DNA from: Pseudomonas capsici
GTDB lineage: Bacteria; Pseudomonadota; Gammaproteobacteria; Pseudomonadales; Pseudomonadaceae
DNA length: 64,000 nucleotides
Assembly (NCBI RefSeq): GCF_017165765.1
Contig: NZ_JAFGZD010000013.1
Location: 1-64,000, forward strand
Direction: 5' to 3'
Shown here piece by piece: positions 34,028 through 43,821 of this stretch. The notes under the pieces are model-generated. The model saw only the letters and a program-made list of their open reading frames with translations, ran no database searches and was not told the origin of the DNA. Both the position numbers and the translations under genes were made by a program. How positions within the stretch are numbered: position 1 is the first letter of the stretch; every line of letters begins with the position of its first letter.

Positions 34028-34789
34028 TCAGAAACAGTCTCTGGCCAGGCGCTCCAGGGCAATTTCGGCCTTGCGCTCTGCGCGCACGATTCCGATCTGC
34101 CAGCCCGCAATGCAGGGTGCCAGGTCTGCCTCCTGCCCAGCCTGTGCCAACCACTGCAAATGATCGTGCCAGTTGCCCAGTTCACTCTGGGCAGCCTTGA
34201 GCCTGGCCTGAAGTTTTTTGGGCTGATGACTGAGTTGCGGGTAAGCCTCGGCGGCATAGCGCACACGCTTGATAAGCAAGCGCAGGTCGTGGCGGTCATG
34301 GCCCGGATCGGCCATGGCCACGCGCAGCTTCTGCCATTGTTTGTCCATGCGTTTTTCAATGATCTTGCGCAGATCACCCAGGCCACCCTGGCGTTCCTGC
34401 ATGCGCAACATGGCCGGAAACTGATCGAGCAAGGCGAGCAGCCTGAGCAGCTCTGCAGACCTCGCCACTTTCGGGCAGGCCTTGTCCAGATACTCGTGAC
34501 GCCTGTCCGCTGCTTCGTCCAGACCCTTTTTGGCGAGAAACCCGGCCAGGACCTGCATGTCGCGCAAAGGCGTCGTCAACTGGCCAACCGCCTTGGCGGC
34601 CTCTTCCAGCGGCTCGGCCCCGGGCAGCTCGCGCAATGGACGCAACAAACTGCGCAGGCGACGAACCGTAGTACGCAGATCGTGCAGTGCTTCACTGTCG
34701 GTGGAGACTGCCACACGTGCCTGACAGGCGATCAACTTGACGTCCAGCGCAATGATTTCGGCGATCAGATGGTTCACCATCGACGACAT
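34028..34789 (-). CDS. CHAD domain protein
   Basis: 253 residues from the ATG at 34789, which has AGAGGA seven bases upstream. The CHAD domain is an alpha-helical bundle with conserved His and basic residues, seen here as EALHDLRTTVRRLRSLLRPL near the N-terminus and HDRHDLRLLIKRVRYAAEAY further on. CHAD proteins bind polyphosphate through this basic channel. It lies 23 bp downstream of tgpA and is probably the last gene of the moxR-DUF58-tgpA operon. Confidence 0.88.
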   Translation of the reverse strand: MSSMVNHLIAEIIALDVKLIACQARVAVSTDSEALHDLRTTVRRLRSLLRPLRELPGAEPLEEAAKAVGQLTTPLRDMQVLAGFLAKKGLDEAADRRHEYLDKACPKVARSAELLRLLALLDQFPAMLRMQERQGGLGDLRKIIEKRMDKQWQKLRVAMADPGHDRHDLRLLIKRVRYAAEAYPQLSHQPKKLQARLKAAQSELGNWHDHLQWLAQAGQEADLAPCIAGWQIGIVRAERKAEIALERLARDCF

Positions 34790-34812
34790 GCCCGCATCCT
34801 CTGAAAAACGAT

Positions 34813-36813
34813 TTATGAATGGCTGCCCTTCAAGGGTGCCAGGCGCCACGGCAAGCGACGGCGCAACTCTTTGAGACAGCGGCGCAGCTCACTCACCGAC
34901 GCACCGTTTGCGCCATAGCGCTGGGCCTGGAACTCCTGGACAAAGGCTTCGATGACATCGGCATGGCGAGGAAAAAACAGCACGGCGCGGCGGCAGAAGG
35001 CTTCGGCCCCCTCACCCGGCATGCGCCGCAGCCCATGTCGCGCCAGCAGCCGCTCGAACGCCATGAACAGACGAAGCTGCGAGTCACTTTCCCGCTGCCA
35101 GGGTTTGAACAGCCACAAGGCTATCAGTGCCAGAACACTCAGGACACCCCCCACGAAAACCGGCACCTGAAAACCCGAGAACCAGCGCCCCAGCACCTGC
35201 AACTGCTGTTGGCCCTGATAGCCCAGCACCCAGCGTTGCCAGCCGTAATTGAGGCTGTCCCAGCTCAGGCGCAGCGAATTGAGCCAGGCCACGTCTCGAT
35301 AACGCAACGCCGACATGGGGGAATCCTGCAGGAAGGCCTCATCGGCGGCCAATGCCTGCTCCAGTCCCTGCTCGATACGCTCGGGCGCAACGGCAGCGGT
35401 GGGATCGACACTGCGCCAGCCGACGTCCGGCTGCCAGTATTCGACCCAGGCATGGGCGTCGAACTGGCGCACGGTCAGGTACTGGCCATCCGGATTAAAC
35501 TCGCCGCCCTGATAGCCTGCCACTACCCGTGCCGGAATCCCCGCCGCCCGCAGTACAAACGTCATGGCTCCGGCGTAATGGCCACAGAACCCCTGCCGGC
35601 TGACAAACAGGAAATCATCGATGCTGTCGATCCCCAGCGTCGTGGGCTTGAGGGTGTAATGAAACGACTCTTCGCGAAAATACCGCTGCATGGCTTCCAC
35701 CAGGGCATCGGGCTTCGTATAACGGCGCGACAGGTCCCTGGCCCACTGCCGGGCCTGATCATTGCCCTTGGCGGGCAATTGCAGATCCTGACGCTGAATG
35801 TTTTCGGTCAGTTGCGCGTCACGAACCGCCAGCGGCCATGAGGTCACGGCGAACATCAGGGACTGATCGACCGGACGTCTGCGCTGCAAACGGAAATCGC
35901 TCATCTGGCGCACCTCCGCCAGGGGCGTTTCGCCGACATCGAGAATCGGCAGCCAGGGACGTCCGCTGGGCTCCATAACGATGCTGTAGGCGATTGCATC
36001 CCCGCGTTTTTGCCACTGCGGCACCTGTACCGTCTGGGCGCGCAACGATTGCGACCAGCGACGCCCGTCGAACTGCTCAAGGGTCAGGCTACGCCAGTAC
36101 AACTGATTGCGCGCCGGTACCGGCCCCTCGAAGCTGGCACGAAACACCAGGGCTGGCGACTTGCTCAATTCGGTCAGGTCCCCCGGCGACATGCTGTCGG
36201 ACAGGCCGGTCACGCCCTTGTTGCTCGGCTGCGGCAGTGCCCATAACGGATCGAGACGCGGAAAGAACAGAAACAGCAACAACATCAGCGGCACGGCCTG
36301 AGCCATGAGTTTGAGGCTCAGTTTCAGGCTGTTGACGGGCTTGCTGGCCAGATCAGACTGTTGCAGACCGATCAGCGATGCCAGCAAGGCAGCAATCGGC
36401 AGCAGACTCAATAGCGCCCAGAGCAGGTTGTCCTCGAACAGATACCCCACCACCACACAGAAGAACCCGAGAAAAATCAGGACCAGCGCGTCGCGACGGG
36501 TCTGCATCTCCAGCATCTTGAGCACAAAGGCGGCGATCAGCAGTGCGGCCCCGGCATCGAGCCCTACCAGACTGCCACGCGCCAGATACACACCGCCTGC
36601 CGTCCCCACCAACAACCCCGATTTCACCCAGTTGCCCGGCATGCGTGCCCGCATGCGCATGACTTGCACACGCCAGGTCATGCATCCCAGCCACAGCAGG
36701 ATGATGGATACCGGCAGGTGAGTGATGAAAGGCAGGATGACCAGAGCCTGGGCCAGTAACAGCCAGATCAGACCGGGACGCGGAACGGGTTGTCCGAGAC
36801 TGACGCTGTTCAT
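34813..36813 (-). CDS. tgpA: Transglutaminase-like membrane protein TgpA
   Basis: 666 residues. About six N-terminal membrane helices (residues 15-190), a large periplasmic transglutaminase-like domain, one further helix near 555-575 and a cytoplasmic DUF4129-like tail. The catalytic triad is visible: Cys in SRQGFCGHYAGAM, His in RQFDAHAWVEYW, Asp in GWRSVDPTAA. In P. aeruginosa TgpA was reported to be essential for viability. The ATG at 36813 overlaps the stop codon of the DUF58 gene (ATGA), which settles the start against the longer frame beginning at 37005. Confidence 0.93.
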   Translation of the reverse strand: MNSVSLGQPVPRPGLIWLLLAQALVILPFITHLPVSIILLWLGCMTWRVQVMRMRARMPGNWVKSGLLVGTAGGVYLARGSLVGLDAGAALLIAAFVLKMLEMQTRRDALVLIFLGFFCVVVGYLFEDNLLWALLSLLPIAALLASLIGLQQSDLASKPVNSLKLSLKLMAQAVPLMLLLFLFFPRLDPLWALPQPSNKGVTGLSDSMSPGDLTELSKSPALVFRASFEGPVPARNQLYWRSLTLEQFDGRRWSQSLRAQTVQVPQWQKRGDAIAYSIVMEPSGRPWLPILDVGETPLAEVRQMSDFRLQRRRPVDQSLMFAVTSWPLAVRDAQLTENIQRQDLQLPAKGNDQARQWARDLSRRYTKPDALVEAMQRYFREESFHYTLKPTTLGIDSIDDFLFVSRQGFCGHYAGAMTFVLRAAGIPARVVAGYQGGEFNPDGQYLTVRQFDAHAWVEYWQPDVGWRSVDPTAAVAPERIEQGLEQALAADEAFLQDSPMSALRYRDVAWLNSLRLSWDSLNYGWQRWVLGYQGQQQLQVLGRWFSGFQVPVFVGGVLSVLALIALWLFKPWQRESDSQLRLFMAFERLLARHGLRRMPGEGAEAFCRRAVLFFPRHADVIEAFVQEFQAQRYGANGASVSELRRCLKELRRRLPWRLAPLKGSHS

Positions 36814-37766
36814 GAGCGATTGCCGAACAGTGCCAGTTCGCGCAGGCAGGCCTCGCGATGGGCGTCGCTGCTGTCTACCGCCGACAGGAAACCCGGCAGA
36901 CGCAAGGCAAACGGCTGCTGACGCTGTGACAGTTCCAGCACCCAGTAACACAGACGCGAAAGGCGCTCCTCGATATCGCCCCCCAGAGCCATGAAATCCA
37001 GACACAGTTCATGGCCGCTCAAATCGGTGAAGTCCTTGACCAGCAAACCCTGACCTCGGGAATACGCCTTCCAGTGCAGGCGTCGGCGGTTATCCCCGGG
37101 CTGGTAGCTGCGCAAGCCCTGATAGTCATCCACCCCTGCCCCCCGAGTCGCCTGACCATCGTCCTGGGCATGGGGCTGCACGCCTTGCAGCAACGGCATC
37201 GCGCCCGGTATCGGACGGGGATAAATCAATACCGTCTGCTCCAGATCCAGCCAGCTCCAGGCGCGGAAAATCCCCAGCGGAAACACGCTTTCGACGCGCA
37301 AGCGGGGGGCACGCAGCCAGCCTCGGGTTTCCGCAGGCAGTGTCAGTTCCACCTCCGTCAGACCTTCGGCCGACACATCGCCAGGCTGCAGCGTTTGCGC
37401 ATTCCAGCCCAGCCCGAGGGCCTGATGGGCATGCCCGGCACTTTCCAGACGCAGGCGCAACTGTACCGGCTCACCGACAAACACCGAACGCGCCAGACCG
37501 GCACTGAGCACCAGCCCGCCCAGATTGCGATAGGTATGCAGGATGGCCAGTATTCCCACCGACAACAGTAGAAAGGTCAGGCCATAAGCCAGGCTGTTCT
37601 GATAATTGATGGATACCAGCAGCATCAGAAACACCACCAGCGCGAACGTCGCGCCGGTGCGGGTCGGCAGGATGAAAATGCGCCGATGATCCAGTTTGAC
37701 TCGCGCCGCCGGCGGAATCCGTCGCCCCAGCCAGCGCTGCCAGAGAGGTTTGAGCTGCGGGATCAA
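36810..37766 (-). CDS. DUF58 (vWA-like) membrane-anchored protein
   Basis: 318 residues. Two adjacent membrane helices at about 35-75 (GATFALVVFLMLLVSI, LTFLLLSVGILAIL). The DUF58 signature is YQPGDNRRRLHWKAYSR, followed by GQGLLVKDF. It overlaps the upstream MoxR gene and the downstream tgpA gene by four bases each, so all three are translationally coupled. MoxR ATPases with DUF58 partners act as chaperone-like modules that mature envelope or metal-dependent proteins; here TgpA is the obvious client candidate. Confidence 0.9.
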   Translation of the reverse strand: MIPQLKPLWQRWLGRRIPPAARVKLDHRRIFILPTRTGATFALVVFLMLLVSINYQNSLAYGLTFLLLSVGILAILHTYRNLGGLVLSAGLARSVFVGEPVQLRLRLESAGHAHQALGLGWNAQTLQPGDVSAEGLTEVELTLPAETRGWLRAPRLRVESVFPLGIFRAWSWLDLEQTVLIYPRPIPGAMPLLQGVQPHAQDDGQATRGAGVDDYQGLRSYQPGDNRRRLHWKAYSRGQGLLVKDFTDLSGHELCLDFMALGGDIEERLSRLCYWVLELSQRQQPFALRLPGFLSAVDSSDAHREACLRELALFGNRS

Positions 37767-38680
37767 AGCACTGGCACCTCACGCAGCAACCACTGCACCA
37801 GCGCCCCGCCGCCATGGCCGGTCGGGTCACTGCGCTCGCGCAGACGATGACCGACCACCGATGGCAGCACCGCCTGCACATCTTCCGGAATCACATAGTC
37901 GCGACCCAGCAACAGGGCCCAGGCCCGCGCCGCCGAAACAATTGCCAGGCTGGCACGCGGCGAAAGGCCATAGGCGAACTGTGGCTGACTCCGTGTGGCA
38001 TCCACCAGGCGCAAGACATAGTCCACCAGCGCATCGCTGACCCGTACCTGCCGCGCCTGGGCCTGCAACAGGCCCAGTTCGGCATGATTGAGTATCGGTT
38101 GCAAGCGCGGCATCAGTTCGCGTCGGGACTGGCCCAGCAGCAGGGCTTTTTCAGCGGTTCTGGCGGGATAGCCCATGGAAATGCGCATCAGGAAACGATC
38201 CAGCTGCGACTCGGGCAAGGCAAAGGTGCCGCCGGAACTGAACGGGTTCTGGGTCGCGATCACAAAAAACGGATCAGGCAGCAGCCGCGTCGCGCCCTCG
38301 ATGGAAACCTGACCTTCTTCCATCGCCTCCAGCAAGGCACTCTGACTCTTGGGCGTCGCCCGGTTGATTTCGTCGGCCAGCACCAGTTCGGCGAAGATCG
38401 GCCCCGGATGAAAGGTGAACTGTCCGGTATCGCGATCGAACACTGAAGTACCCAGAATATCGCCGGGCAACAGGTCCGAGGTGAACTGGATACGCTGATA
38501 GCTCAAGCCCAGAATCCGCGCCAGAGCATGGCTGAGGGTGGTCTTGCCCATACCCGGCAAGTCCTCGATCAACAGATGACCGCCACCCAGCAGGCACGTC
38601 ATTGCCAGACGCACCTGCCCTTCCTTGCCCAGCACCACTTCGTTTATGGCACTGAGACATGCATCGAGTTTTCTGCCCAT
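37763..38680 (-). CDS. MoxR-type AAA+ ATPase
   Basis: 305 residues. Walker A is IEDLPGMGKTTLSHAL, Walker B ELVLADEINRATPKSQ with the adjacent LLEAMEEGQV, sensor 1 FVIATQNPF, and an arginine-finger region LPESQLDRFLMRI. The C-terminal AAA lid has YGLSPRASLAI. It is the first gene of the overlapping moxR-DUF58-tgpA-CHAD cluster, with AGAGG seven bases before its ATG, so the operon promoter should lie in 38681-38760. Confidence 0.93.
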   Translation of the reverse strand: MGRKLDACLSAINEVVLGKEGQVRLAMTCLLGGGHLLIEDLPGMGKTTLSHALARILGLSYQRIQFTSDLLPGDILGTSVFDRDTGQFTFHPGPIFAELVLADEINRATPKSQSALLEAMEEGQVSIEGATRLLPDPFFVIATQNPFSSGGTFALPESQLDRFLMRISMGYPARTAEKALLLGQSRRELMPRLQPILNHAELGLLQAQARQVRVSDALVDYVLRLVDATRSQPQFAYGLSPRASLAIVSAARAWALLLGRDYVIPEDVQAVLPSVVGHRLRERSDPTGHGGGALVQWLLREVPVL

Positions 38681-38819
38681 CTGAAAGCCTCTCCAGCCGA
38701 CTGCTCATAAAGCCATTGGGACTGCAAACGATGCCATCACGCACGACCACTGTAAGGTTAGCGTAGGCCTTTTCGCCAGAAGAGATAGGAGAATTGCTGC
38801 GGGAGATATGAGATGGTTG

Positions 38820-38872
38820 TTCGCGAATGAATTCGCTCCTCCAGACGACGCGGGAGCGAATTCATCCGCCAA
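38820..38872. repeat. REP palindrome
   Basis: TTCGCGAATGAATTCGCTCC faces GGGAGCGAATTCATCCGCC, the same family as 12906-12956, immediately 3' of the small lipoprotein gene. Confidence 0.85.
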
Positions 38873-38878
38873 GCGGAA

Positions 38879-39157
38879 TCAGCGACCGGCGCGGGACTCA
38901 CGAATATAGAAGCGTGCTTTTTCGGCCTTTTGCGTACAACCTTCAAACGCTTCGAACTGCTGCTGGGTCTTGGCACCGGTCAGGAGCGACAAAGCCTTGG
39001 AGTAACTGACCGTCCCGGCAAAACCTTCGGCCTTGGCCAGATCCAGTTCCTGCCAGGCGCTGTCGAGCTGACTGGCACAGCTATCCCGATACCCGGTCTT
39101 GCCGGCACAACCTGCAAGGACCACGATGAACAATGGCAAACAGATCCAGGCTTTCAT
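38879..39157 (-). CDS. Small putative lipoprotein
   Basis: 92 residues. The signal peptide ends in the lipobox VVLAGC, with Cys17 as lipid anchor and Ala18-Gly19 following, which predicts outer-membrane retention. The mature part is short and helical with two Cys residues (DSCASQLD and EGCTQKAE) that could form a disulfide. GAGG precedes the start by about eight bases. The function is unknown. It is divergent from the patatin-like gene. Confidence 0.8.
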   Translation of the reverse strand: MKAWICLPLFIVVLAGCAGKTGYRDSCASQLDSAWQELDLAKAEGFAGTVSYSKALSLLTGAKTQQQFEAFEGCTQKAEKARFYIRESRAGR

Positions 39158-39296
39158 GGGGTGTTACCTCAGACGTAAAAAATAGAGTGTGCGACTTTGA
39201 CGATGCAGGCCACTAAAAGTGCCGTAAGCAACTGTTTTCATTGCATGGCATTCTGCATCACCCCGTCATGGATCGATACCTGTCAGGAGCGTTCAG

Positions 39297-40343
39297 ATGA
39301 AGAAACGAATAGCACTGGTGCTGGGCTCCGGCGGTGCTCGTGGTTATGCCCACATCGGCGTGATCGAGGAGCTGGAGCGGCGTAATTATGAGATTTCCTG
39401 CATTGCAGGCTGCTCGATGGGTGCCGTGGTGGGCGGTATCTATGCCGCTGGCAAGCTGGAACAGTATCGCAAATGGATCGAAAGCCTCGATTACCTGGAT
39501 GTGTTGCGGCTGGTGGACGTGAGTTTCCGGCTGGGGGCGATTCGTGGCGAGAAGGTGTTCGGACATATTCGCGATATCGTCGGCGAGATCAATATCGAAG
39601 ACCTGCGTATTCCCTACACGGCCGTAGCGACCGACCTCACCAACCAGCAGGAAATCTGGTTTCAGGAAGGCTGCCTGCATCAGGCCATGCGCGCCTCGGC
39701 AGCGATTCCAAGCCTGTTTACCCCGGTCATGCAGGGTGGCCGGATGCTGGTGGATGGCGGATTGCTCAATCCGTTGCCTATCGTCCCGGTGGTTTCCAGC
39801 CACTGTGATCTGATCGTGGCAATCAACCTCAATGCCACCAATCAGCAGCAGTATCAGTTACCGACCATTGAACGTCCGCCAGCCGTGAAAAAGCGTGTCG
39901 ATTCGCTGATCAGCTCACTGGGCTCGCGCCTGCCGTTCCGGCGCAAGCTCGAAGCCGTCGATGGAGGATCGAACCGCTTGAAATCCTCGGCAGCACTTAT
40001 CGAAAATCCCTGGCTGGGCGAAGAGCCCGCCGACCCGCTGAGCCAGCAACCCGCCGCGGCACCTCTGGCTTCCGGTGCTCCGAAATCGGCCAGCGGCTCG
40101 GTCATTATCGACAATGTGGGGCCTGCTTCATTGCTGGATCTGATCAACCAGAGTTTCGAAGTGATGCAGACCTCTCTGGCGCAGTACAAGATTGCCGGTT
40201 ACCCGCCGGATATCCTGATCAACGTTCCCAAGCGGGTCTGTCGGTTCTTCGAGTTCTACAAGGCCCCGGAGCTGATCGCGCTGGGTCGTGAGATTGCCAG
40301 GGATACGCTGGATCGATATGAAAACGAGCACGGCAGCGCGTAG
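39297..40343 (+). CDS. Patatin-like phospholipase (RssA-like)
   Basis: 348 residues. The patatin domain (about 1-190) has the oxyanion loop LGSGGARGYAHIGV, the nucleophile elbow AGCSMGAVVGG (GxSxG with Ser) and the catalytic Asp in MLVDGGLLNPLP. No signal peptide or membrane helix is present, so it should act in the cytoplasm on lipid acyl esters. The C-terminal half carries a low-complexity Pro/Ala/Ser insert (about 240-265) and a conserved tail. RssA of E. coli is the named relative; the physiological substrate is unknown. Confidence 0.87.
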   Translation: MKKRIALVLGSGGARGYAHIGVIEELERRNYEISCIAGCSMGAVVGGIYAAGKLEQYRKWIESLDYLDVLRLVDVSFRLGAIRGEKVFGHIRDIVGEINIEDLRIPYTAVATDLTNQQEIWFQEGCLHQAMRASAAIPSLFTPVMQGGRMLVDGGLLNPLPIVPVVSSHCDLIVAINLNATNQQQYQLPTIERPPAVKKRVDSLISSLGSRLPFRRKLEAVDGGSNRLKSSAALIENPWLGEEPADPLSQQPAAAPLASGAPKSASGSVIIDNVGPASLLDLINQSFEVMQTSLAQYKIAGYPPDILINVPKRVCRFFEFYKAPELIALGREIARDTLDRYENEHGSA

Positions 40344-40367
40344 GACAGGCACAAATTCTGCGTAGCA

Positions 40368-40390
40368 GTCGCCAGCAAGCTGCCTCCCAC
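40368..40390. repeat. REP half-site
   Basis: GTCGCCAGCAAGCTGCCTCCCAC, a single copy of the unit that forms the inverted pair at 48517-48574, between the convergent patatin-like and kdpE genes. Confidence 0.75.
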
Positions 40391-40405
40391 AAAGTGATGC
40401 CCGGG

Positions 40406-41095
40406 TCATCCGCCCATCAACCGGTACCCAACCCCCGCCTCGGTCACGATAAAGCGCGGGGCAGCGGGGTCATCGGCCAGCTTCTGGCGCAGGTGCCCTA
40501 CCACGATCCGCAGATAGTGGCTGTCTTCGGTGTGGGTCGGCCCCCAGATATCCTTGAGCAATTGCTGCTGGGTAATGACACGTCCCGGATAGCGCGCCAG
40601 TTGTGCCAGTACGGCGTACTCCTTGCGAGTCAGCGCCACTTCCACACCATCGAGCAGCACACGCCGATAGGCCAGGTCCACGGTCAGCGGGCCGATATTG
40701 AGTGCCGCTTGCGGCTTGTCACCGACCGTTACCTGCCGCAGCAACGCCCGGACCCTGGCCAGAAACTCCTGAATGCCGAAGGGTTTGGTCACGTAATCGT
40801 TGGCCCCGGCATCCAGCGCCTGGACCTTCTGGGTTTCGCTGGCGCGGACCGACAGCACCAGCACCGGCACGCTCGACCATTCGCGAAACTCGCTCAAGAC
40901 CTGTTGGCCATCCATATCCGGCAGACCCAGGTCGAGCACCAGCAAATCCGGCTTGCTCAAGGCCGCCTGACTCAGACCGTCGATGCCCGTGGCCGCTTCA
41001 AGCACTTTGTATCCTTGTGAAACGAGGCTGATGCGCAGGAACTTGCGAATCTGCGGCTCGTCGTCGATCACCAGAATGGTCGAGGTCTGACTCAT
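40406..41095 (-). CDS. kdpE: Response regulator KdpE
   Basis: 229 residues, OmpR/PhoB class. The receiver has the acidic pair in VIDDEPQIRK, the phospho-acceptor Asp in LLVLDLGLPDMDG, Thr/Ser in VLVLSVRASE and Lys in DYVTKPFG. The C-terminal winged helix includes LTRKEYAVLAQLARYPGRVI and TEAGVGYRL. It is activated by KdpD, whose gene lies 55 bp upstream, and switches on kdpFABC at low potassium or high osmolarity. Confidence 0.95.
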   Translation of the reverse strand: MSQTSTILVIDDEPQIRKFLRISLVSQGYKVLEAATGIDGLSQAALSKPDLLVLDLGLPDMDGQQVLSEFREWSSVPVLVLSVRASETQKVQALDAGANDYVTKPFGIQEFLARVRALLRQVTVGDKPQAALNIGPLTVDLAYRRVLLDGVEVALTRKEYAVLAQLARYPGRVITQQQLLKDIWGPTHTEDSHYLRIVVGHLRQKLADDPAAPRFIVTEAGVGYRLMGG

Positions 41096-41150
41096 GATGT
41101 CCCTGGGTATGCAATGGCCGGATGGGCCATAAGCCTAACGTAAAGCGTCC

Positions 41151-43805
41151 TCAAGACAACGACTCCGTTTCGGCTTCAGGCTGTGTCTGCAGCGGCAGGT
41201 GCAAGGTGATGCAGGTGCCTTGCCCGTCAATGCCGGTTCCCACGCTGACACGTCCACCATGGGCACCGACCATGCCCTGACAGATCGCCAGCCCCAACCC
41301 CGTGCCCTGTCCGCCACGATCCCCTCGGGCAGCGGTGTAGAACATGTCGAAAATCTTCGCCCGTTCGCTCTCGGGAATCCCCGGCCCTTCATCGCTGACC
41401 GCAAATAGCAGTTCGCCGTTCTCTACCGTGACCGCCACCTGCAGACGGCCATTGAGCGGCGAAAAGCGCGCCGCGTTTTCCAGCACATTGACCAGCGCCT
41501 GCTCGATCAAGGCAGCATGCACATACAGCAGCGGCAGCTCGGCAGACACCTGAGCCTCGACCTGCAACGGCGCCATCACTGCACGCAGACGACTGAGGGC
41601 ACTGCCGACGATATCGCCAGGCGATACCCAGTCCCGCGCCAGTTTCAGTGCGCCGTGGCCCAGGCGAGTCATATCCAGCAGGTTCTGAATATAGCGATCC
41701 AGACGCTCGGCCTCGTCCCGGGTGCCTTCCAGTAGTTCACGACGGTCTTCCAGGGAAATCGCTTCGCCCAGCGCCAACAGGCTGTCGATACTGCCGCGCA
41801 TGGAAGTCAGGGGCGTTCGCAAGTCATGGGAAACCGACGCCAGCAAGGCGCTGCGCAACTGCTCGGTTTCCCCATGCAGGCGCGCCGCTTCCAGATCCTC
41901 GGCCAGTCGCGCACGGGCCAGCGCCTGGGCCAGTGGCTGGCTGAGGGCGATCAGCAGACGACGACGCTGGGCAGTGAATTCCTGGCCATCGCGCGGGCAT
42001 ACACCCAGCAAGGCCAGCGGCCCGTTTTCACCGGACAATGGCCACCACCACCAGCGCCCGGACGGCAAGGTGCCGGTGCCGTAGCCCGCCGCCTGATCGT
42101 GCTGCCAGGCCCAGTCTGCCGCCGCACGCTCCGGTTCGGACAATGGCGCAATATCGTTGCCGGGTTTCCAGCCGCCCTGGCCGTCACGGTCCAGCAGGCA
42201 GACTTGCAGTTCCTGCCAGCCATTCAAGTGATGTTCGGCGGCGCTGAGCACGGCCTGTCGATCGGTCGCTGCGGTCATCTTGCGGGACAGGTCCAGCAGT
42301 TCACTGGTCTGCTCCTGCGTATCGCGCAGGGCCTCCAGCTGCCGACGCTGGCGCGCTGCCAGATTACCGGTCAGGGCAGACATCAGCAGAAAGAACAGCA
42401 AGGTCAGCACGTCTTCTTCGCGCTGGATGGTCAGGGAAAAACTCGGCGGCATGAACAGAAAGTCATAGGCCAGGAACGACAATACCGAACAGGCCAGCGC
42501 AGGGCCGACGCTGGTGCGTATCGCCACCAGCAGAACGGCCGCCAGAAACACCAGCGAGATATTCGGCAGATCCAGTACGTTCGACACCGCCCAGGCCAGG
42601 GCACTGGCCAGCAAGGTCGCAATCAGGGCCAGGAAGTAATCGAACCACGGCGCAGGGCGGGATGAGCGAATCCGTGGCTGATCCGGCAGCGGCTCGCTGT
42701 CCAGCACACTGATTTCAAGGCCATGGGCTTCACGCAACAAACGCTCGGCAACGCCGCCGCCGAACAGCCGACGGCGCAGGCGCGGTTGCGACTGGCCGAC
42801 CAGAACCACGCTGGCCCGACGCTCGGCCGCATGCTGAATCAGGGTTCGGGCCACCTCGCCTGCCCGCAGTTGCACCACTTCCCCGCCCAGCCGCTCGGCC
42901 AGTTGCTGGGCACGTTGCAGACGAGCGCGGGACTGTTCGTCGAAAGGTCGGCCATTGTCGACATGCACCAGCGTCCAGGGCAGATGCCGACGCTGTGCAA
43001 CACGGCTGGCATGCCGTACCAGGCGTTCGGCATGGATATCGCCATCCACACAGACCAGCAAGCGTCCGCGCACGGCAGGTGCGTCCTGCCCCAACTGGCG
43101 GTAGCCCTGGGCCAGATCGTTGTCCACCTGTGCCGCCGCCGTCTGCATCGCCAGCTCACGCAAGGCCGTGAGGTTGGTCTGGGTAAAGAATGCATCGATG
43201 GCGGCCCGCGCCTGCTCCGGCACATAGACCTTGCCGTCGCGCAGACGCTCAAGCAGTTCACGGGGCGGCAGGTCGATCAGCACCAGTTCATAGGCTTCCT
43301 GCAACACCCAGTCAGGCAGGGTTTCACGGACCTGTACGCCGGTAATGCCGCGCACTTGGTCGTTGAGGCTTTCCAGGTGCTGCACATTGACGGTGGTGTA
43401 GACATTGATGCCGGCGGCCAGCAGTTCCTGAATGTCCTGCCAGCGTTTTGCGTGACGACTGCCCGGCGCGTTGCTGTGGGCCAGTTCGTCCACCAGCGCC
43501 AGTTCCGGACGCTGCCTGAGCAGGCCATCGAGGTCCATTTCCTCCAGGGTCACGCCACGGTATTGCGAACGCAGCAGAGGCTGTTGCGGCAAACCGCCCA
43601 GCAACGCCTCGGTTTCTGCGCGACCATGAGTCTCGACCACACCGGCAAGCACCTTCACGCCCTGGCGCAACTGACCATGGGCGGCCTGCAGCATTGCGTA
43701 GGTCTTGCCCACGCCGGGCGCAGCGCCCAGAAATACTTTCAAACGCCCACGCCCGGCTCTGGGCATATCGGCTAGCAAGGCATCGGCACGGCCGGAATCA
43801 CTCAT
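41151..43805 (-). CDS. kdpD: Potassium-sensing histidine kinase KdpD
   Basis: 884 residues. The N-terminal KdpD domain carries the Walker A motif GAAPGVGKTYAML (about 27-39). A universal-stress-protein-like domain follows (about 250-370, including RRLFGGGVAERLLREAHG). Four closely packed membrane helices lie at about 395-490, then a GAF-like region. The kinase core has the H-box ASVSHDLRTPLTSMRG, an N-box NVLENAARFSP and G-boxes DEGPGIPES and GTGLGLAICQ. It starts 16 bp after kdpC and is part of the kdpFABCDE operon. Confidence 0.95.
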   Translation of the reverse strand: MSDSGRADALLADMPRAGRGRLKVFLGAAPGVGKTYAMLQAAHGQLRQGVKVLAGVVETHGRAETEALLGGLPQQPLLRSQYRGVTLEEMDLDGLLRQRPELALVDELAHSNAPGSRHAKRWQDIQELLAAGINVYTTVNVQHLESLNDQVRGITGVQVRETLPDWVLQEAYELVLIDLPPRELLERLRDGKVYVPEQARAAIDAFFTQTNLTALRELAMQTAAAQVDNDLAQGYRQLGQDAPAVRGRLLVCVDGDIHAERLVRHASRVAQRRHLPWTLVHVDNGRPFDEQSRARLQRAQQLAERLGGEVVQLRAGEVARTLIQHAAERRASVVLVGQSQPRLRRRLFGGGVAERLLREAHGLEISVLDSEPLPDQPRIRSSRPAPWFDYFLALIATLLASALAWAVSNVLDLPNISLVFLAAVLLVAIRTSVGPALACSVLSFLAYDFLFMPPSFSLTIQREEDVLTLLFFLLMSALTGNLAARQRRQLEALRDTQEQTSELLDLSRKMTAATDRQAVLSAAEHHLNGWQELQVCLLDRDGQGGWKPGNDIAPLSEPERAAADWAWQHDQAAGYGTGTLPSGRWWWWPLSGENGPLALLGVCPRDGQEFTAQRRRLLIALSQPLAQALARARLAEDLEAARLHGETEQLRSALLASVSHDLRTPLTSMRGSIDSLLALGEAISLEDRRELLEGTRDEAERLDRYIQNLLDMTRLGHGALKLARDWVSPGDIVGSALSRLRAVMAPLQVEAQVSAELPLLYVHAALIEQALVNVLENAARFSPLNGRLQVAVTVENGELLFAVSDEGPGIPESERAKIFDMFYTAARGDRGGQGTGLGLAICQGMVGAHGGRVSVGTGIDGQGTCITLHLPLQTQPEAETESLS

Positions 43806-43821
43806 GTCTGTTACTACTCAC

